Shown here piece after piece: positions 13,867-13,896 of a stretch of DNA of 13,896 bases. Source of the DNA: Acidobacteriia bacterium UBA6623 (GTDB taxonomy: Bacteria; Acidobacteriota; Terriglobia; Bryobacterales; UBA6623). Position numbers and translations under genes: made by a program. The DNA lies in NCBI GenBank assembly GCA_002433055.1, contig DJHJ01000028.1:1-13896 (forward strand), written 5' to 3'. The notes beneath the pieces are model-generated. The model did no database searches, had not been told where the DNA came from, and saw nothing but the letters and a program-made list of their open reading frames with translations. Numbering within the stretch: the stretch's first letter is position 1; the number at the start of each line of letters is the position of its first letter.

Positions 13867-13896
13867 TGGCGTCCCCAGCGGGATTTGAACCCGCGT
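13867..13896 (-). tRNA. tRNA 3' end, probably tRNA-Glu (cut by right edge)
   Basis: On the minus strand the visible part reads a T-arm (GCGGG, loop TTCAAAT, CCCGC), then the 3' acceptor strand TGGGGAC, discriminator G and an encoded CCA at 13867-13869. The acceptor implies a 5' end GTCCCCA, and with G at the discriminator position this is like bacterial tRNA-Glu (E. coli tRNA-Glu ends GGGGACGCCA). The anticodon and 5' half lie outside the window, so identity is inferred. Confidence 0.85.

Noticed and set aside
1..13896. CRISPR arrays, insertion sequences, toxin-antitoxin or phage modules
   Set aside because: No regularly spaced repeats, transposase or integrase motifs, or paired small toxin/antitoxin frames could be seen.

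Overview
This 13.9 kb window reads as ordinary chromosomal DNA of a free-living diderm bacterium, most likely an acidobacterium. The outer-membrane lipoprotein enzyme Lnt and several exported proteins indicate a double-membrane cell. The best lineage clue is the large secreted Ala/Thr/Asp-rich protein at the right end. Its N-terminal 'VRAEG..ELVGDI' and C-terminal 'LFPFVTNQ.G.DTG' motifs resemble secreted proteins I associate with Solibacter/Bryobacter-type Acidobacteriota. The lone DUF1501 protein with a Tat signal would also suit Planctomycetes or Verrucomicrobia, so the phylum is an inference. I see no insertion sequence, integrase, phage gene or CRISPR array.

Layout: (1) 1-1273, minus strand: the start of a secreted HNH-type nuclease that runs off the left edge, preceded upstream by a zinc-ribbon/one-membrane-segment/FxLYD-like protein. 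(2) 1550-8190, plus strand: an NAD-dependent epimerase-like protein, a D-threonine aldolase-like PLP enzyme, a Tat-signal DUF1501 protein, a DUF192 protein, LarB and Lnt. The last four are separated by only 15-28 bases and probably form one operon concerned partly with the cell envelope and partly with nickel-pincer cofactor synthesis. (3) 8258-10528, minus strand: a Spy/CpxP-like periplasmic protein and an M81 (MlrC-type) metallopeptidase. (4) 10705-11364, plus strand: a 1-Cys peroxiredoxin divergent from the M81 gene. (5) 11597-13473, minus strand: the acidic secreted protein with a strong intrinsic terminator, a long leader and a candidate promoter. (6) 13867-13896, minus strand: the 3' end of a tRNA gene, probably tRNA-Glu, cut by the right edge.

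Several genes use TTG or GTG starts with weak Shine-Dalgarno sequences, while others (zinc-ribbon gene, peroxiredoxin, secreted protein) have strong ones that fix their start codons. I found no convincing new defence or mobile system. The most rewarding items for a second look are the nested inverted repeats at the predicted transcription start of the acidic secreted protein, an exact 18-base repeat read in two frames inside the zinc-ribbon gene, the Tat-like leader on the D-threonine aldolase-like enzyme, and the edge-truncated secreted nuclease.
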